Assembly: GCA_001642005.1 (NCBI GenBank) | Contig: LWCA01000459.1 | Coordinates: 1-26,868 of the forward strand | Direction of reading: 5' to 3' | Length of the DNA: 26,868 nt | Source of the DNA: Intoshia linei | Lineage: Eukaryota; Orthonectida; Rhopaluridae | Made by a program: the position numbers and the translations under genes | In this document: in pieces, positions 1-10,768 of the stretch | Position numbering within the stretch: position 1 is the first letter of the stretch | How the letters are laid out: each line of letters opens with the position of its first letter | Notes under the pieces: generated by a model | What the model saw: the letters and a program-made list of their open reading frames with translations, nothing else | Database searches by the model: none | What the model was told of the DNA's origin: nothing

Positions 1-165
1 CCTAAGTCTATTTTATATTACAATAAATCAAAATGCGGGGTAGACACAGTAGATCAGCAAAAATTCAACACCTCATATTTGCTCTGGTTGCAATAAAAGA
101 ATATATGGGAATCATTCAAATCGTCAAATAGTATAGTTGTCATAAATGTTTGCTGTAAATAATAA
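1..165 (+). mobile_element. piggyBac transposase fragment
   Basis: Frame 1 from the first base to a stop at 97-99 reads YYNKSKCGVDTVDQ, the piggyBac motif normally seen as YNKTKGGVDTLDQ in the last part of the catalytic domain (the third conserved acidic residue lies here). After the stop a different frame (IWESFK...VVIN) resembles the following family segment, so the copy is frameshifted and dead. The upstream part lies outside the window. It sits downstream of the helicase exons on the other strand. Confidence 0.8.
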
Positions 166-190
166 TTAATAATAATAATAATAAATTTTA
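160..190. repeat. AAT microsatellite
   Basis: A short run of taa/aat units within A+T-rich DNA. No coding meaning. Confidence 0.6.
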
Positions 191-349
191 TAAAAAATAA
201 ACAAATTAAATTCAATATTATTTATTTCACTTATAAAAATTTTATTATTTTTGGAAATTGTAACTAAACAATAAACTTATTTAAATTTTATTGACTTGTA
301 GAAGTACAATACGTTAGTTAAATTAAGGTGTGTATTTAAGTGTTAAAAT

Positions 350-594
350 CAGGTTTTTTCTTATGGAATCAGTCAGAAGAATTATTGATCTAAAAATTTA
401 TTAAAATGGGATTTTTCATAAAAATATTGGTCAAAGCAATTTCTTCCTTAAGGGTTGGTAAAATTTTGGTTTTTTCTCATAATATTAAATTGGATGATTT
501 AATGAAATATGTTGAAAATTGTAGATTAGCCTACATCATCTAAATTTTCGTATTCACCCATTGGGGTGACTGGTCACCCCCATGAGAAGCACTG
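350..594. mobile_element. hAT-type MITE, right end
   Basis: The right end reads, on the minus strand, CAGTGCTTCTCATGGGGG, the CAGTG(K)TTCTCA terminus usual for non-autonomous hAT elements. Inside, 449-480 (ttccttaagggttggta and following) matches 7361-7392 in the same orientation, so the two are copies of one family. The left limit is approximate and no target duplication was identified. Confidence 0.55.
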
Positions 595-774
595 CATTAA
601 TCCTACTATTGCTATTTATTCCGATTCAGATAAATGACAAATGTGGTGTTAATTTATATGAGTGAATTAAGGATTTTGTGCTTAATTTAGGTCCAGAGTA
701 AACTTTCTCAATGTCGAAGTAAATTTTGTGCGGCCGTAGTATCAATGAGAAAAGTAGCATTGTGGCTGAATTGG

Positions 775-950
775 TGGAAAGGTTGTCCACCCCTGATTTA
801 GAAACAATTTTAAGCCAAAAATATTTTTTGCAATCATAGATATGTAATTTTGGCTTATATTTAACTCCAAATAAACTAAAAGTGAAGTAATCGAACGTGA
901 CAAGAACGCGATATCACTGTACAATGTAATTATTTTCAAAAAGTTTACAA
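775..950. repeat. hAT terminus followed by palindromic pogo-like repeat, copy 1
   Basis: At 781-795 the minus strand reads CAGGGGTGGACAACC, a hAT-style terminus. Directly after it, 812-925 holds a hairpin module (agccaaaa ... ttttggct) followed by an arm ending aatcgaacgtgac...cagtg near 920. The same module recurs at 15,635-15,780 with the core inverted relative to the arm. The arm end resembles pogo/Tigger-type termini, which is my inference. It lies just downstream of the last recognised helicase exon. Confidence 0.5.
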
Positions 951-1082
951 TCACTTTGTAGTAAATTTTAGTCTAAAACTACAACAAAGTACAACTTTGT
1001 TATTATCATTTTTACTACAATGTTGGTAAAATTAGTCAGACGGTTAGGAAACATTGGTCTACTGCATTTATTTTGTAATTAC

Positions 1083-2458
1083 CTCGGTTGTTTTAGGTAT
1101 TTCATAATGAATAATATTGGCTACATCACAAATATCAATTCCTCGTGAAGCTACATCTGTTGATATTAAAATAGATTTTGCATTTTCTAAATTTATACAT
1201 TATAATAAATAATAAAAAAAACCTTTAAATTTATCAATACTCGCAAATCTACGTTTCTGCAGCATGGCAGAATGTAAACAAAAGACATTAAATTTGAGAA
1301 TTTTCAACAAAGAAATGAGTCGATAAGTACAATTTTTGCTATTAGAAAATACAATAGTTTTTCCAGGTAAGGTACGTAAAAAATAAACTAGATATACATC
1401 CTTGTCTTCATTTGTAGTTTTAGAATAAAATTCAGATACTGTTGAAACTATTTTAATCTTTTGATTGGTCAAATCTACAATTTTTCGATTTTTAGACAAA
1501 TTTGCACATTTTATAAGTGTTTTGAAATTTTTATTCTTTTTTTTATTTAAATTTAAGGTAAGGGTAGCAGATACTAGAATGCTTTGATGGGTGTTTTGAT
1601 TTATTACTTTAAAAATTTCTTTCAATTCAATAAAATGTCCTGCTTCAGCCATTCTATCAGCTTCATCTATTACAAGGGTGTCAATTTTTTCAATCATTGA
1701 ACGAAATCGTTTATTTTTGGAAACTATATCCCATAGACGCCCAGGCGTAGCTACAATCACATCCGGTATTGTTTTGAATAACCTTTCTTGCTTTTGAATT
1801 GACATACCTCCGACAACTGAAATTATCTAAATATTAAAAAATTAATCAAATTTTTTTTAGAAAAACTTGCAATTCAGTGTTATGGGCCAAACTTTTTAGA
1901 TTATTTTTAATCTGCATGGCCAAATCACGCGTAGGAGACAAGATAAGACAAGAAACTTTTATATTATCCATAGAGTCAGATTCATCGTCAAAAAAATTTG
2001 CATTATCGATAACTTTGACGCAACCTTCTATTTTATCAAATTCTTTAATCTACATAAAGCATATTGATGGATATAATAACAATTATACCGTTTCTTGATT
2101 ATCATTAAAAGCTTCGTTTAGTAAACACATGTTCAAATCTGTTTCTTCACATTCTTTCGTTTTAATTTTCAATTTAACGTCACAGTTAGCATTTTTCAAT
2201 ATTTTTGATAAGATGGGAACTCCAAAAGCAACAGTTTTACCGGAACCCTAAAGTAAATTACATACAATTGAATTATATTTGGCAACAAAGTAAAACCGTT
2301 TCACTGGCAGCTATAATGTCCATATCGTTTCGAAAATCTTTTATTAGTTTTTGTTGTATCAGAGTAGGTTTTTCATATTTTAAATTGTTTTTTATAGATG
2401 ATAATAGATTACTATCAATATTCAAATCGTCCCAGGACAAGTTGATATTTTTTTTCAT
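1083..2458 (-). CDS. DDX24: DDX24/Mak5-type DEAD-box RNA helicase, partial
   Basis: ATP-dependent RNA helicase; DDX24 and yeast Mak5 act in large ribosomal subunit assembly in the nucleolus. Exons (minus strand): 2458-2297, 2247-2089, 2049-1867, 1826-1223, 1186-1083, all joined GT-AG with consistent phase (404 codons). Introns are 49, 39, 40 and 36 bases. Visible motifs in order: Q-motif region EKPTLIQQ, Walker A ASETGSGKT split by intron 1 after ASET, PTRDLAMQ, VVGGMSIQKQ (typical of this subfamily), TPGRLWD, DEAD, SATLTL, TIVFSNS, and STDVASRGID. The GHF and MAEAGHF context after DEAD is also DDX24-like. The start is the first Met just before the Q-motif domain, so there is no long N-terminal extension. 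Motif VI (HRSGRTAR) and the C-terminus are not found in 1-1082, where repeats follow the last GAG|GTAATT donor; the gene either continues past the left edge or is truncated. Confidence 0.88.
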
Positions 2459-2876
2459 AAATTTGTAATTTTACTATGGTTTTGTATTATCGTTCAATTA
2501 AAATATATTTAAAGATTATATTGAAGGGAACCAATTTCTCGTTATTGATTTGACATCAACGAACTTACGCAAAACGAACAGTTAACCAACTTTAAAAGTT
2601 ATTGTAATCATCAATGGACCAACAAATATCATGTTTTAAAATGTTTAATTAGAAATGTAGATAATATTGTTACACTGAAAATAATTAAAGATTAAGTTGA
2701 AATATTAAGGTAAGGCTCAGTACGCATGCCTACCAACAATATATTATTTTTGAAAGCAAAATAATAGTTATAAGTTCACAGTAAAAATATTTATTATTCA
2801 CATATTCGTAGTTTTTGAAATTCTTTGCTGTCGCGACTCTTCCAAAAAAACGCAGATTGAAATAAAATCGGTTTTA
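2459..2876. other. spacer between eIF2B beta 3' end and helicase start
   Basis: A 418-base A+T-rich gap between two same-strand genes. It must contain the helicase promoter. I see no conserved motif, repeat or extra ORF that I can support. Confidence 0.4.
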
Positions 2877-5800
2877 TTACAACAAAGACAAAAAATTAAT
2901 GTCTTCAGCGTGGTAAATTTCTTGAATCAATTGGTATATATTTTCTGGATAATAAATTTTTCTAAAAAAATTTAAAAAATAAATCAAAAATCCAGTTTAA
3001 AGCAATCTAACGAACATTTCAATTAACCTGCTATTGACAGTATTAATGGATACAAAATGAAAATGCTTCCAACATTCAGTATCCCGAAATAATCGGGAAG
3101 ATGAGAACGGGTAGTGGTTAGAGAATGCGCTGCATTAAAAAGTATTAAAAAAACCGACAAACATCTATTTCTGAGTACCTACATGTATTTAAGTTAGTTA
3201 ACTTTTTTAAAGGACACTTCTTTACAACTTACGGTTCGAGAAATTGAGATTTGACTGTATGTAGTATATACCTATTGGTAACAATATAGGTGACGTAATC
3301 TTTATGGAGAATTTCAAATTTTGGTGCCGAAGAAAAATAATTGCTTGGTTTTTTTATAAAACCATTAAAATCTTGGGTATCATCATCTTTAAATTGGTTT
3401 ATTTGGGATGGATTTTGCAAAAAATTTATTTTATTCTACAAAGTATTTGAAATACATTACATAAAAAATAATTGTACCTCATCAACGATGCCTGGGTCCA
3501 AATTATGAATATGAGCGAGAATATATACCTATTAATAACATAATATAAATGTATACTATAAAACATGTAAGAAAATGTATATACAATGTGACCGCGAACT
3601 GGAATATAAAAATGTCACGTTATCATTCCACAATTTATTTTGTAATTGTTCATAGATTTTATGCTAATAAATGCTCATATTACTCTTTTTTAAAAAATGA
3701 AAATATTCATATAATTTTACAAAATTACAGTTATCTCCAGATTTTGTATTTTAATTTAATTGAAATTGTATCAGAAACGACAACACAATTTTAACAACTT
3801 CTACATTCATGGTCAAATTACCCATTATTTTAAAAAATAGAAAAAACCAATAGTCCCAACATTTAAAAAAAGACCATATTCAACGTTATGTCAAATGTAA
3901 TGTCACAAAGTTAAGTCTGTATGATCAAAAAACAAATTTACTATTTATATTATATCGTAGAAATTATTTACATTAATTAACAAAAAATTTGGTATAATTA
4001 ATGATTCTAAAATTAAAAATTTAAATAATGTCTTCACATGTTTGGGACCCACTCCTTTAAAAGATTGATAATGGTGAAAAGTAATAACATTTTCATGCAA
4101 GATTTAATTTTTTTGGTAGAATCAGCTCTGGAGAGTTAGGTGCTGTTTGTACGAATTATATAACAGTCAAGCTAGTCTTCTATATTTATACTCCTTAAAA
4201 AAATCTATTTTCAAACAGTGCAACAATAAGCTTTTTAATTTTTACCAATCAAGACTCAACATAAAAAAAACACTGAAATGTACCAATTTCTTAATTAACA
4301 ATTAAAAGTATTTAAAAAAAAAATCTGGACACGATGCAGATAAATTGATTTTACCATCTTGTTCAAAATAAAAATTTCTTCCAACTAGACTAAATGTAAC
4401 TCTTGTTCCTAAAAAGTTGTTTTTTTGTTGGACTGTGTAATTGTGATAATAAGTAATAGTAATGTTAATTGCGCATACTTGACACCCTCCAAATAAAATA
4501 ATGTTTCACCAAAATTTACATCAAACCAATCTATGCAATATAGATAGTAATAGAATACAGTAATTAAATTAGCATTAGTAAATTACTGGTACATTGAATT
4601 TTTTGCAAACTAGGGCCAACTGCTTGGCTCCACAAGTAACTAAAACACTAAAAAATAAAAAAAATATATAATATTTCAAAACCTTCCGTCCATAAACAAC
4701 GTTCTACAAACCAATAAAATACTTGACATGTTTGGAACTGAAGAATAAATATCATTATAAGGTACAACCGTAAAATGAATATCATGCAAATTTGTGTATT
4801 TTTTTTGAACCACATTCAGATTCTAATATTGATGATCAACTAATGGTTCTTAAACTTAAAACTCCACGGACCCCCATAATCCCCAAAAATCACTTAACTA
4901 CTAAAGATTTGATAATGATAAAAAGCGAAGAGGCCATCATGTAAAATTGAAATTTTTTTTTAAATTCACAGTAAACAGTACCATCCATTATAATATAATT
5001 ATTTCAACTCTAATCATAATAATCGAGCTGAACCTACTATTCTCGACACACAAAAATAAAAAGATTCCTTAAGAGTCTTAAGTTAAGACACATCACTTTT
5101 TTGAGTTATCGCCAGTTTTATAAATTTTGATTAGGGAACTGTTGACACGGCTATATTTCATTAACTACATTATATCAAAACTTTCAAATATTTCATTTGA
5201 AAGGTCAATCCTTACTTATATAAAGTAAAATGGTTAAAAAATGTGTGTCTGTTTATTTATTTGTTTATTTAAGAAAGTAAGGGGAGTCGACTTTTATAAA
5301 TTTCATATTCTTATAACCGTTTTTCCAGAATGATGTTTTATCACAAATTTCAACTTCAGAAATTGAATCCTTCAAGATTAAAAACCACAATTGTCTTCTT
5401 TTTTTTTAATTCAAACCCGTCTTAGAATTATAAAAAATTACACATTTTAATGAAAAGTTATAAATTCATCAATATTATGATAATTTTCAATTTTAGAATA
5501 TTATATCTTCACGGGCAAAACCACAAATTATCCTTTTTGTAAAAATTAAAAAAGTCTTATAATTGTATACAACATAAATTCTGGAAAATTTTTAAATTCA
5601 TCAGCATTATCATAAATGGTAACCTTAAAAAATGTAATTTTCACGTTTAAAAATCCAGTATAACCTTCCGGGAGACTCACCCAGTATACTAACAAGTTTG
5701 GAACCACTCCTTTAGAAGATTGATAATAGTGAATAGTAGCATTTTTAAGTTAGATTTCCAACTTGAATTTATTTTTTTGGTAGAATAAAAATGTACTCTC

Positions 5801-8800
5801 GGTAGATCTAGATGCTGTTTGTACGTAGTAGTCAACTAATATTTTATAAAATTTTTGATAATGTGGTTAATCAAGTATAACCGTGTTAACACCGATCCAG
5901 CCAAAATTGATAAAAATGGCGATAATTCGTAAACTTGATGTGATGGAAAAAAACTAAACATATCGCTAATCAGCGCATTAAACTTGAATTGAGTATAATT
6001 TTTTGTGTCTGATAAAAGAAAAAACAGATTTGCATAGCAGTCTAATTAGATAATTTAACATTTTAAAAATTTGAAAAAAATAAGTTTAAATAAATTTTAC
6101 GGCTCCGAGGGGTCTGTGAACCACAGGTTAAGATACCTATAGTAAACTATAATTATAAAAAGAAAATAACCTGGTGAGATATTGCCGTTGCGACAAAATT
6201 GACAGTCAATTTTGTCTTTTTTACAGCTTTCTATGAACATTTATACAATAATTGTAAATATAAAATGTTGATAATTATACTTTGAAAAATTGATCCAGAA
6301 TGGGATCACAGTCCATAATCATTACATTATTTGATTCGTAGGATAATATTGACGAAGATAAACACAACAGATGAGTATGTCTAAAGAAATGATAATAGGA
6401 TAAAAAAAAGTAAGTACAATTGACCCAATTCTTCACATAATTCTTGTAGTGATTCACGAATGGTACGCTATACAAACAATTATACATGTAATACATTCAG
6501 TGCTTTTCAAACATTTTTGTAAATTCATTTATATCAAAAGGACAATTTTTACAGTTTTACTACGGATTAAAAATAGTTGAATAGTTAATATATTCACAAA
6601 ATAAAAGTGAATCACTGATAATTTCCCCAATTTACATTTATATATAAAAAATTCAAAAACCGCAAACATTTTAAGAATTCGCAAAATTAAAATCAAGTTG
6701 TAAGTCAGTAATCTAAATGTAATGTTCTGATGTACCCATGGAACGCACAGAAAAACACTAAATTAAAAAATGATTCAATAATGTACCTCAAGCCCAACAT
6801 CTACATTTTTGTAGTCAACATCGTATGAATCCGTAAGCAATATTTTCTAATTGTAAAATAAAAGCGTATACTAAATATGTAATAGCATTATAAATTACAA
6901 CATCTTACGATAATCATAATTATAATACCTTGATTGTTATGTACTTTATATACAAACAGCCAGATGCGAACCTACCCAGTTCGAAGCCACCCGAAAATGA
7001 AACAAATTTTTGCAAACGATGCAAAGTATAGATAGCGTTTAAACACCTATTCAAAAATCTTGATTTCACATTTTAAATTAAATATACAAACTAGTTATGG
7101 TATATAAGAATCTATTTTTTAAAAACACCTCTGGTACGGTAGGTTAGGCACTCCAAACAGCAGCTAGCTCTGTCGAGGGTAGACTTACATCAGTGTTTCT
7201 CAAACTTTTTTGAGCATTCACTCCCTGTGTCACATATTTTGTTCTATTCACCCCCAAAAAAACAATTATTATGACTTTTTATAATTGTTTAGATTTCCGA
7301 TATAAAATTTTGATAAAATTAGATTTTTCAAAAAAATATCATTAAAATGTGATTATTTCCTTGAGGGTTGGTGAAATTGGGTTTTTTCTTTTGGGATCTG
7401 ATAGAGTGATTTTTTATCTAAAAGTTTGGTATAATTATTAAAGTGGCATCTTGGTGAATATATCAACAGGGTAATAATAATAATTGAGTTTATATATTAT
7501 TAATTTAGAAGAGAATCTAAAGGAAACACACCTTAGATTCCGTTTTGACCTAGCTGTATATCTCGTGAAAAATTAATCAAATTTGAATAACAGGAACATA
7601 TTGGCTGGTCCAAGTTCAAAAATACCTGATAAATTGCGTTATGATAGAATGCAACATTATTTGTTCAATAATAATAAGCAGACAAAATATATAGTATGTC
7701 ATAAAAATACCTTCAGAATGTGCGAAAAGTGTTGTAAGAAGATGGACATCCATTGTTTTAAACAATATCATAATCAATAATGAAATTTATGTATTTTACA
7801 AAAAATATTTATTTTATACCTCAATGTTCCATTAATGGAACACCTATAATTAGCGCTCATTAATTTACTTTGAAAATTATCCGCATTGAATTATTGCTAT
7901 TTATTATATTTAATTTATTGTATATTTGCAAAGTTTATCATGTATTAAATGTAAATATAATTCAAAGTAATAACGTATCTGGGTGTGGACAGTAAACGAT
8001 TAAAATAAATTTTTGACCAGTAATACGTAGACATTTGACGTTTAATTTTTTTCTAGATTAACTGCATCAGATTTTTAGCAATTTTTATTTTATAAAAGTA
8101 AGGATAACGTTATAAATGAAAAAAATATTTTTAAATTTTTATAGAATAAAAATAACTCAAACAAGCCAATAATCATAATTGTAATACATTTTGGCAGTTT
8201 ACATTTAATTTAAATATCGTGTGAATTTCCATCCTACCAAATTTTTGATATATTTAAGAAATTGCATAAAAAATTCTGTCTCGGTAGAGCCATCAACTGT
8301 TTGCACATCAGTATAAATCAAACTAGCACAATCAGAGCTGTCTTAAGCCACTTCGTGGCCCTGGGCTAAGCAAACGGCCGGAGGCCCTTTAAAGTTTTGA
8401 ACGAAGAAATAAAAAAAAAATTAGCGTTTCTTTTTAGAAAATTAATCAGAGAAAATCAAAAAATTCCTACTATCTTTTTTGAATATTCACTTAATAGAAA
8501 GGTTTTAATGTTTAATATCATTTGAAACAGTTTTTATGTCAATATTATATGATGAACATTGTAGAATATATTTTAAATTGAATATTTACCAGAACTTTGA
8601 TTCTTTAAACTATTTGAATTCCCACACTTCAAAACTTATAAACTGTTTCTTAAAATATAAATGTGAAGTATTTTTTAATAAATTGGGCCTCTTTTTATAT
8701 AAGTGTAAAGTACTTTTATTAATTTTGGACCTTTTTTAATGAGTAGCCGTGGGCTCCATATTACCCATGCCTTAAAACGGCTCTGAGCACAATATAAATT

Positions 8801-10031
8801 TGAAACGTTACCCTTTCTTTATTAATTTGACAATTGGATTTAGAAGTATTGGTGATGCTTCTAAATGAATGACTATCTTATGGCAATTTTAAAATTACAA
8901 AATATATTCATCTCTAATTGTTTTCAAAACTAAAATTTACAAAATTTAAAATTTCAACATTAAAAATTTAAAAAACACAAACCTCTTAAAACAATATAAA
9001 CAGCACCCGAAGACGTCGCATTTTCATGTATTAATTTAAGCAAACTTTGAAATTGGTTCATCATGTAACTACACAATAAATAAATAAAAAATGACTTATC
9101 TTGAAAATCCCACTTTTAATAAAATGTAATATTTCATAAAAAATACCATTTTAAGCTATTTAAAGAAAAACCCCCTTATTCTGATATATTATGAGAAAAA
9201 ATTCGATTTTACTAAATCTCACGAACAAAAACTACTAATCCAACCTCAAAATAAACAACCAATTTTAATAAAGTAAGTAAAAATTGATTCACAAACGTCA
9301 TTGTATCCGGTATAAATTTTAAAAATTAGTCATTTAATATTTAAAAATTTTTTGGTGGTACATTAAACCATCAAATCGAACACCCTTAGTTATCAGCGAT
9401 AAAAAACAATAAAAAGTAACGATATAAAATAAAAATCTGTGAATTTAATTACAATTTATTCAAAAAAATATTAAATTATATTATATTCACTAAATCAGTG
9501 GTTTCCCAAAAGAGTTATGCAAAACTCTCTGAAATACGATTCGAACATTAAAAACAAAAAAAAACACATAAACTTGGAATCGTACATCTGAATTGTGAGA
9601 TTTTGAAATTTTGTATTCATGTTCTAATTAAAGTTCGTGTTTAAATCCGTGTTGCAAAAGTTTATAATGGAAACATTGTTAGTTAAATTTTAACTATGAG
9701 AGGTACGCGACACCCATAAATTTTCATATTGAGAAACACTGAACTAGAAATCTGTCAATATTTCGATTCATAGCAGTTTAAAATATTTCAAATTTATATA
9801 ATTTTAATTACCAAATGTCTAACACCAAAACATTGTCGTCAACTTTCAAAATCCTGTGGTTAATGGACAAAACAGTGATATATTCCAAACAATACAATAC
9901 GCTTTTACTTAAAATTATCTTGTCTGTCAATGTTTTACTATTTTTAATAAAATTTAATTAAATACATAATTAAACCTGCATCCCACTTCAACTATTTTGT
10001 TAAAAATTAAACTTTCATCACTTTTCGTCAT
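2877..10031 (-). CDS. EIF2B2: eIF2B beta subunit, strongly diverged
   Basis: Regulatory subunit of eIF2B, the GDP/GTP exchange factor for eIF2 in the cytoplasm. Minus-strand exons: 10031-9976, 9937-9812, 9068-8983 (start ATG 10031), then 6846-6787, 6467-6418, 6380-6281, 6230-6171, 4822-4683, 4647-4587, 3528-3478, 3435-3272, 2961-2877. The last nine join in phase to 257 codons including the stop. Family landmarks: ESLQELCEEL; YESNNVMIM with a following FFKKAVKK (family NEVIMT...FLK); HFTVVPYNDIYSSV then RTLFMDG and VTCGAKQLALVCKKFNVPV (family TKTILANG...GTHTLALAAK); ending YPENIYQLIQEIYH (family APSYIYRLMSELYHP). Divergence is high, e.g. the GTHT-like motif is CGAK. The third exon ends in phase 1 but the next begins in phase 0, so an exon between 6850 and 8980 is missing from this model. 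The first three exons are assigned by position and weak similarity (LLKLIHE). An AATAAA signal overlaps the stop codon. Confidence 0.75.
3205..3256 (-). repeat. pogo/Tigger-like terminal inverted repeat in intron
   Basis: On the minus strand 3256 onward reads CAGTCAAATCTCAATTTCTC followed by GAACCG, close to the pogo/Tigger terminus form (CAGTCaAaCCTCgaTTTCTCGAA). It begins 16 bases inside the 310-base last intron of the eIF2B beta gene. The matching other end was not found. Confidence 0.45.
4039..4180 (+). repeat. dispersed repeat R1, copy 1
   Basis: Shares with four other copies the blocks tttggga(a/c)ccactcctttaa, gattgataatrgtgaa, ttttttggtagaat, and gtgctgtttgtacg...acagtcaa. It lies in an intron of the eIF2B beta gene. 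Confidence 0.8.
5209..5345 (+). repeat. diverged end of the 'ccttacttatata' element
   Basis: Begins atccttacttatataaagta followed by gtgtgtctgttt, the same end as the element at 21,318-21,504 and the end at about 16,640. It lies in the 1.35-kb intron of the eIF2B beta gene. The far end was not defined. Confidence 0.45.
5691..5840 (+). repeat. dispersed repeat R1, copy 2
   Basis: Contains aagtttggaaccactccttt, gattgataatagtgaatagt, tttttttggtagaataaaaa, and atgctgtttgtacgtagta in the same order as the other copies. It lies in the same 1.35-kb intron of the eIF2B beta gene. Confidence 0.85.
7191..7445. mobile_element. hAT-type MITE, left end
   Basis: Starts CAGTGTTTCTCAAAC at 7191, a standard non-autonomous hAT terminus. 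The interior ttccttgagggttggtgaa at about 7360 matches the copy at 350-594, which shows the opposite end of the family. The right limit was not found precisely. Confidence 0.55.
7506..7780 (+). mobile_element. piggyBac C-terminal cysteine-rich domain, dead copy
   Basis: The frame EENLKETHLRFRFDLAVYLV, a stop at about 7574, then an open stretch ending at 7780. The last 50 residues carry the piggyBac C-terminal zinc-binding pattern: CHKNTFRMCEKC...HCFKQYHNQ, compared with the family form C..C...C...CF..YH. The catalytic domain is absent. It lies inside an eIF2B beta intron, opposite in strand. A domesticated gene is unlikely because of the internal stop. Confidence 0.8.
8333..8785. mobile_element. 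hAT (Tip100/Zaphod-like) non-autonomous element with intact target duplication
   Basis: Ends are CAGAGCTGTCTTAAG (8333-8347) and its near-complement cttaaaacggctctg (8771-8785). Both sides carry the 8-base direct duplication agcacaat (8325-8332 and 8786-8793). An 8-base duplication and the CAGRGC(C/T)GTCTTAAG-type end with a nearby gtggccctggg are features I associate with Tip100-like hAT elements. Length 453 bases; no transposase. The small ORF at 8536-8739 has no recognisable domain and is not called. Confidence 0.85.
9496..9741. mobile_element. hAT-type MITE in eIF2B beta intron 2
   Basis: Left end CAGTGGTTTCCC (9496), right end tgagaaacactg (9730-9741), giving imperfect terminal inverted repeats. 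The flanking octamers cactaaat and aactagaa agree at 5 of 8 positions, so the duplication, if real, has decayed. Length 246 bases, no coding capacity. It fills part of a 743-base intron. Confidence 0.65.
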
Positions 10032-10768
10032 TTTCAATAAATATATAACTAAATTGTTTATTTATGTTGTGATGGTGTTTAGAAAAAATTGATGATTTTT
10101 GTACAAGAGAGAAATTTGTAATTTTAAAAAGATTAAAATGATTAGCATTATTGTTGACTCTAGTGTCATTTTTAACGATAAGCAGGTAAATGCTATTTAA
10201 ATCTTTAAAATTAGTATATTGTAAATTAATCTGATTATAATTATAAGAGTCGAACAAATGTCAATTATAATTACAATTATTTAAAGTGTGGCTAGGTTTT
10301 AAGTCCAGTTTGTTTGGCATGTGTTAAATTTAATGTAAATTCGGAGCTTCTCATGTTTGAGGGGTGAATGTAAATAAAACAATGAAACATTTCACCCATT
10401 ATAAAATTTTCCAAGACGATGGATAATGCCATACATCCTAACCAACTCCACGGGTCTAGAGATTAGACTTGTAGTTTAAATTTGTGGCTTAAAATATCAC
10501 ATGTAGTGGTATTCCAAAACATAATTTTGAAATCCTTAATTCGGAAAAATGATACCGAAGAGGGTCTCGAGTGCGCTAGATCCATATAAACACAATGATG
10601 TTAGAACGAAACTGAGATTATGATGATCATTATATTAATTTTAGAGTCGACCCTTGTTGTTTTTGGACTCAATTTTACTTTTCGCTAGTATAAAAAATAC
10701 CTGCAACGAATTTTCAGTGATTAGCGTTTATCTAAATCATAATTCTATATGGTATACAAAGTATTGAA
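10032..10768. other. divergent intergenic region between eIF2B beta and Tfb4
   Basis: The two genes point away from each other across about 740 bases, so both promoters should be here. At 10,718-10,753 a plus-strand frame reads VISVYLNHNSIW, which resembles the first strand of the Tfb4 VWA domain (LLVIVVDANPIW) but has no upstream Met and is one base out of frame with the gene. Nothing else is supported; a reverse-strand 79-residue ORF at 10,018-10,257 overlaps eIF2B exon 1 in another frame and is ignored. Confidence 0.4.

Larger units (their letters stand above)
6847..8982. other. transposon-filled intron region of eIF2B beta
   Basis: This interval should contain one missing short eIF2B exon but is mostly mobile DNA: partial R1 ends near 6935-6970 and 7130-7190, a hAT MITE at 7191, a piggyBac C-terminus at 7506-7780, an R1 end at 8268-8325 and a hAT element at 8333-8785. 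No convincing exon with the family's IREE segment was seen. Confidence 0.5.

Noticed and set aside
3549-3794. 81-codon plus ORF
   Set aside because: Lies in an eIF2B beta intron; no family and no splice partners.
6917-6936. 20-base microexon that would join eIF2B exon 3 to the next exon in phase
   Set aside because: Phase works (ends before GTAAGA), but the acceptor has no T-rich tract and the peptide GIIIMII does not resemble the family's IREEY segment.
7583-7780. Domesticated piggyBac-derived gene
   Set aside because: Upstream frame has an internal stop and the catalytic domain is absent, so it is a fossil.
8536-8739. 67-codon ORF
   Set aside because: Entirely inside the non-autonomous hAT element with target duplications; composition looks random.
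10018-10257. 79-codon minus ORF
   Set aside because: Overlaps eIF2B beta exon 1 in another frame; the spliced frame from ATG 10,031 explains the region better.
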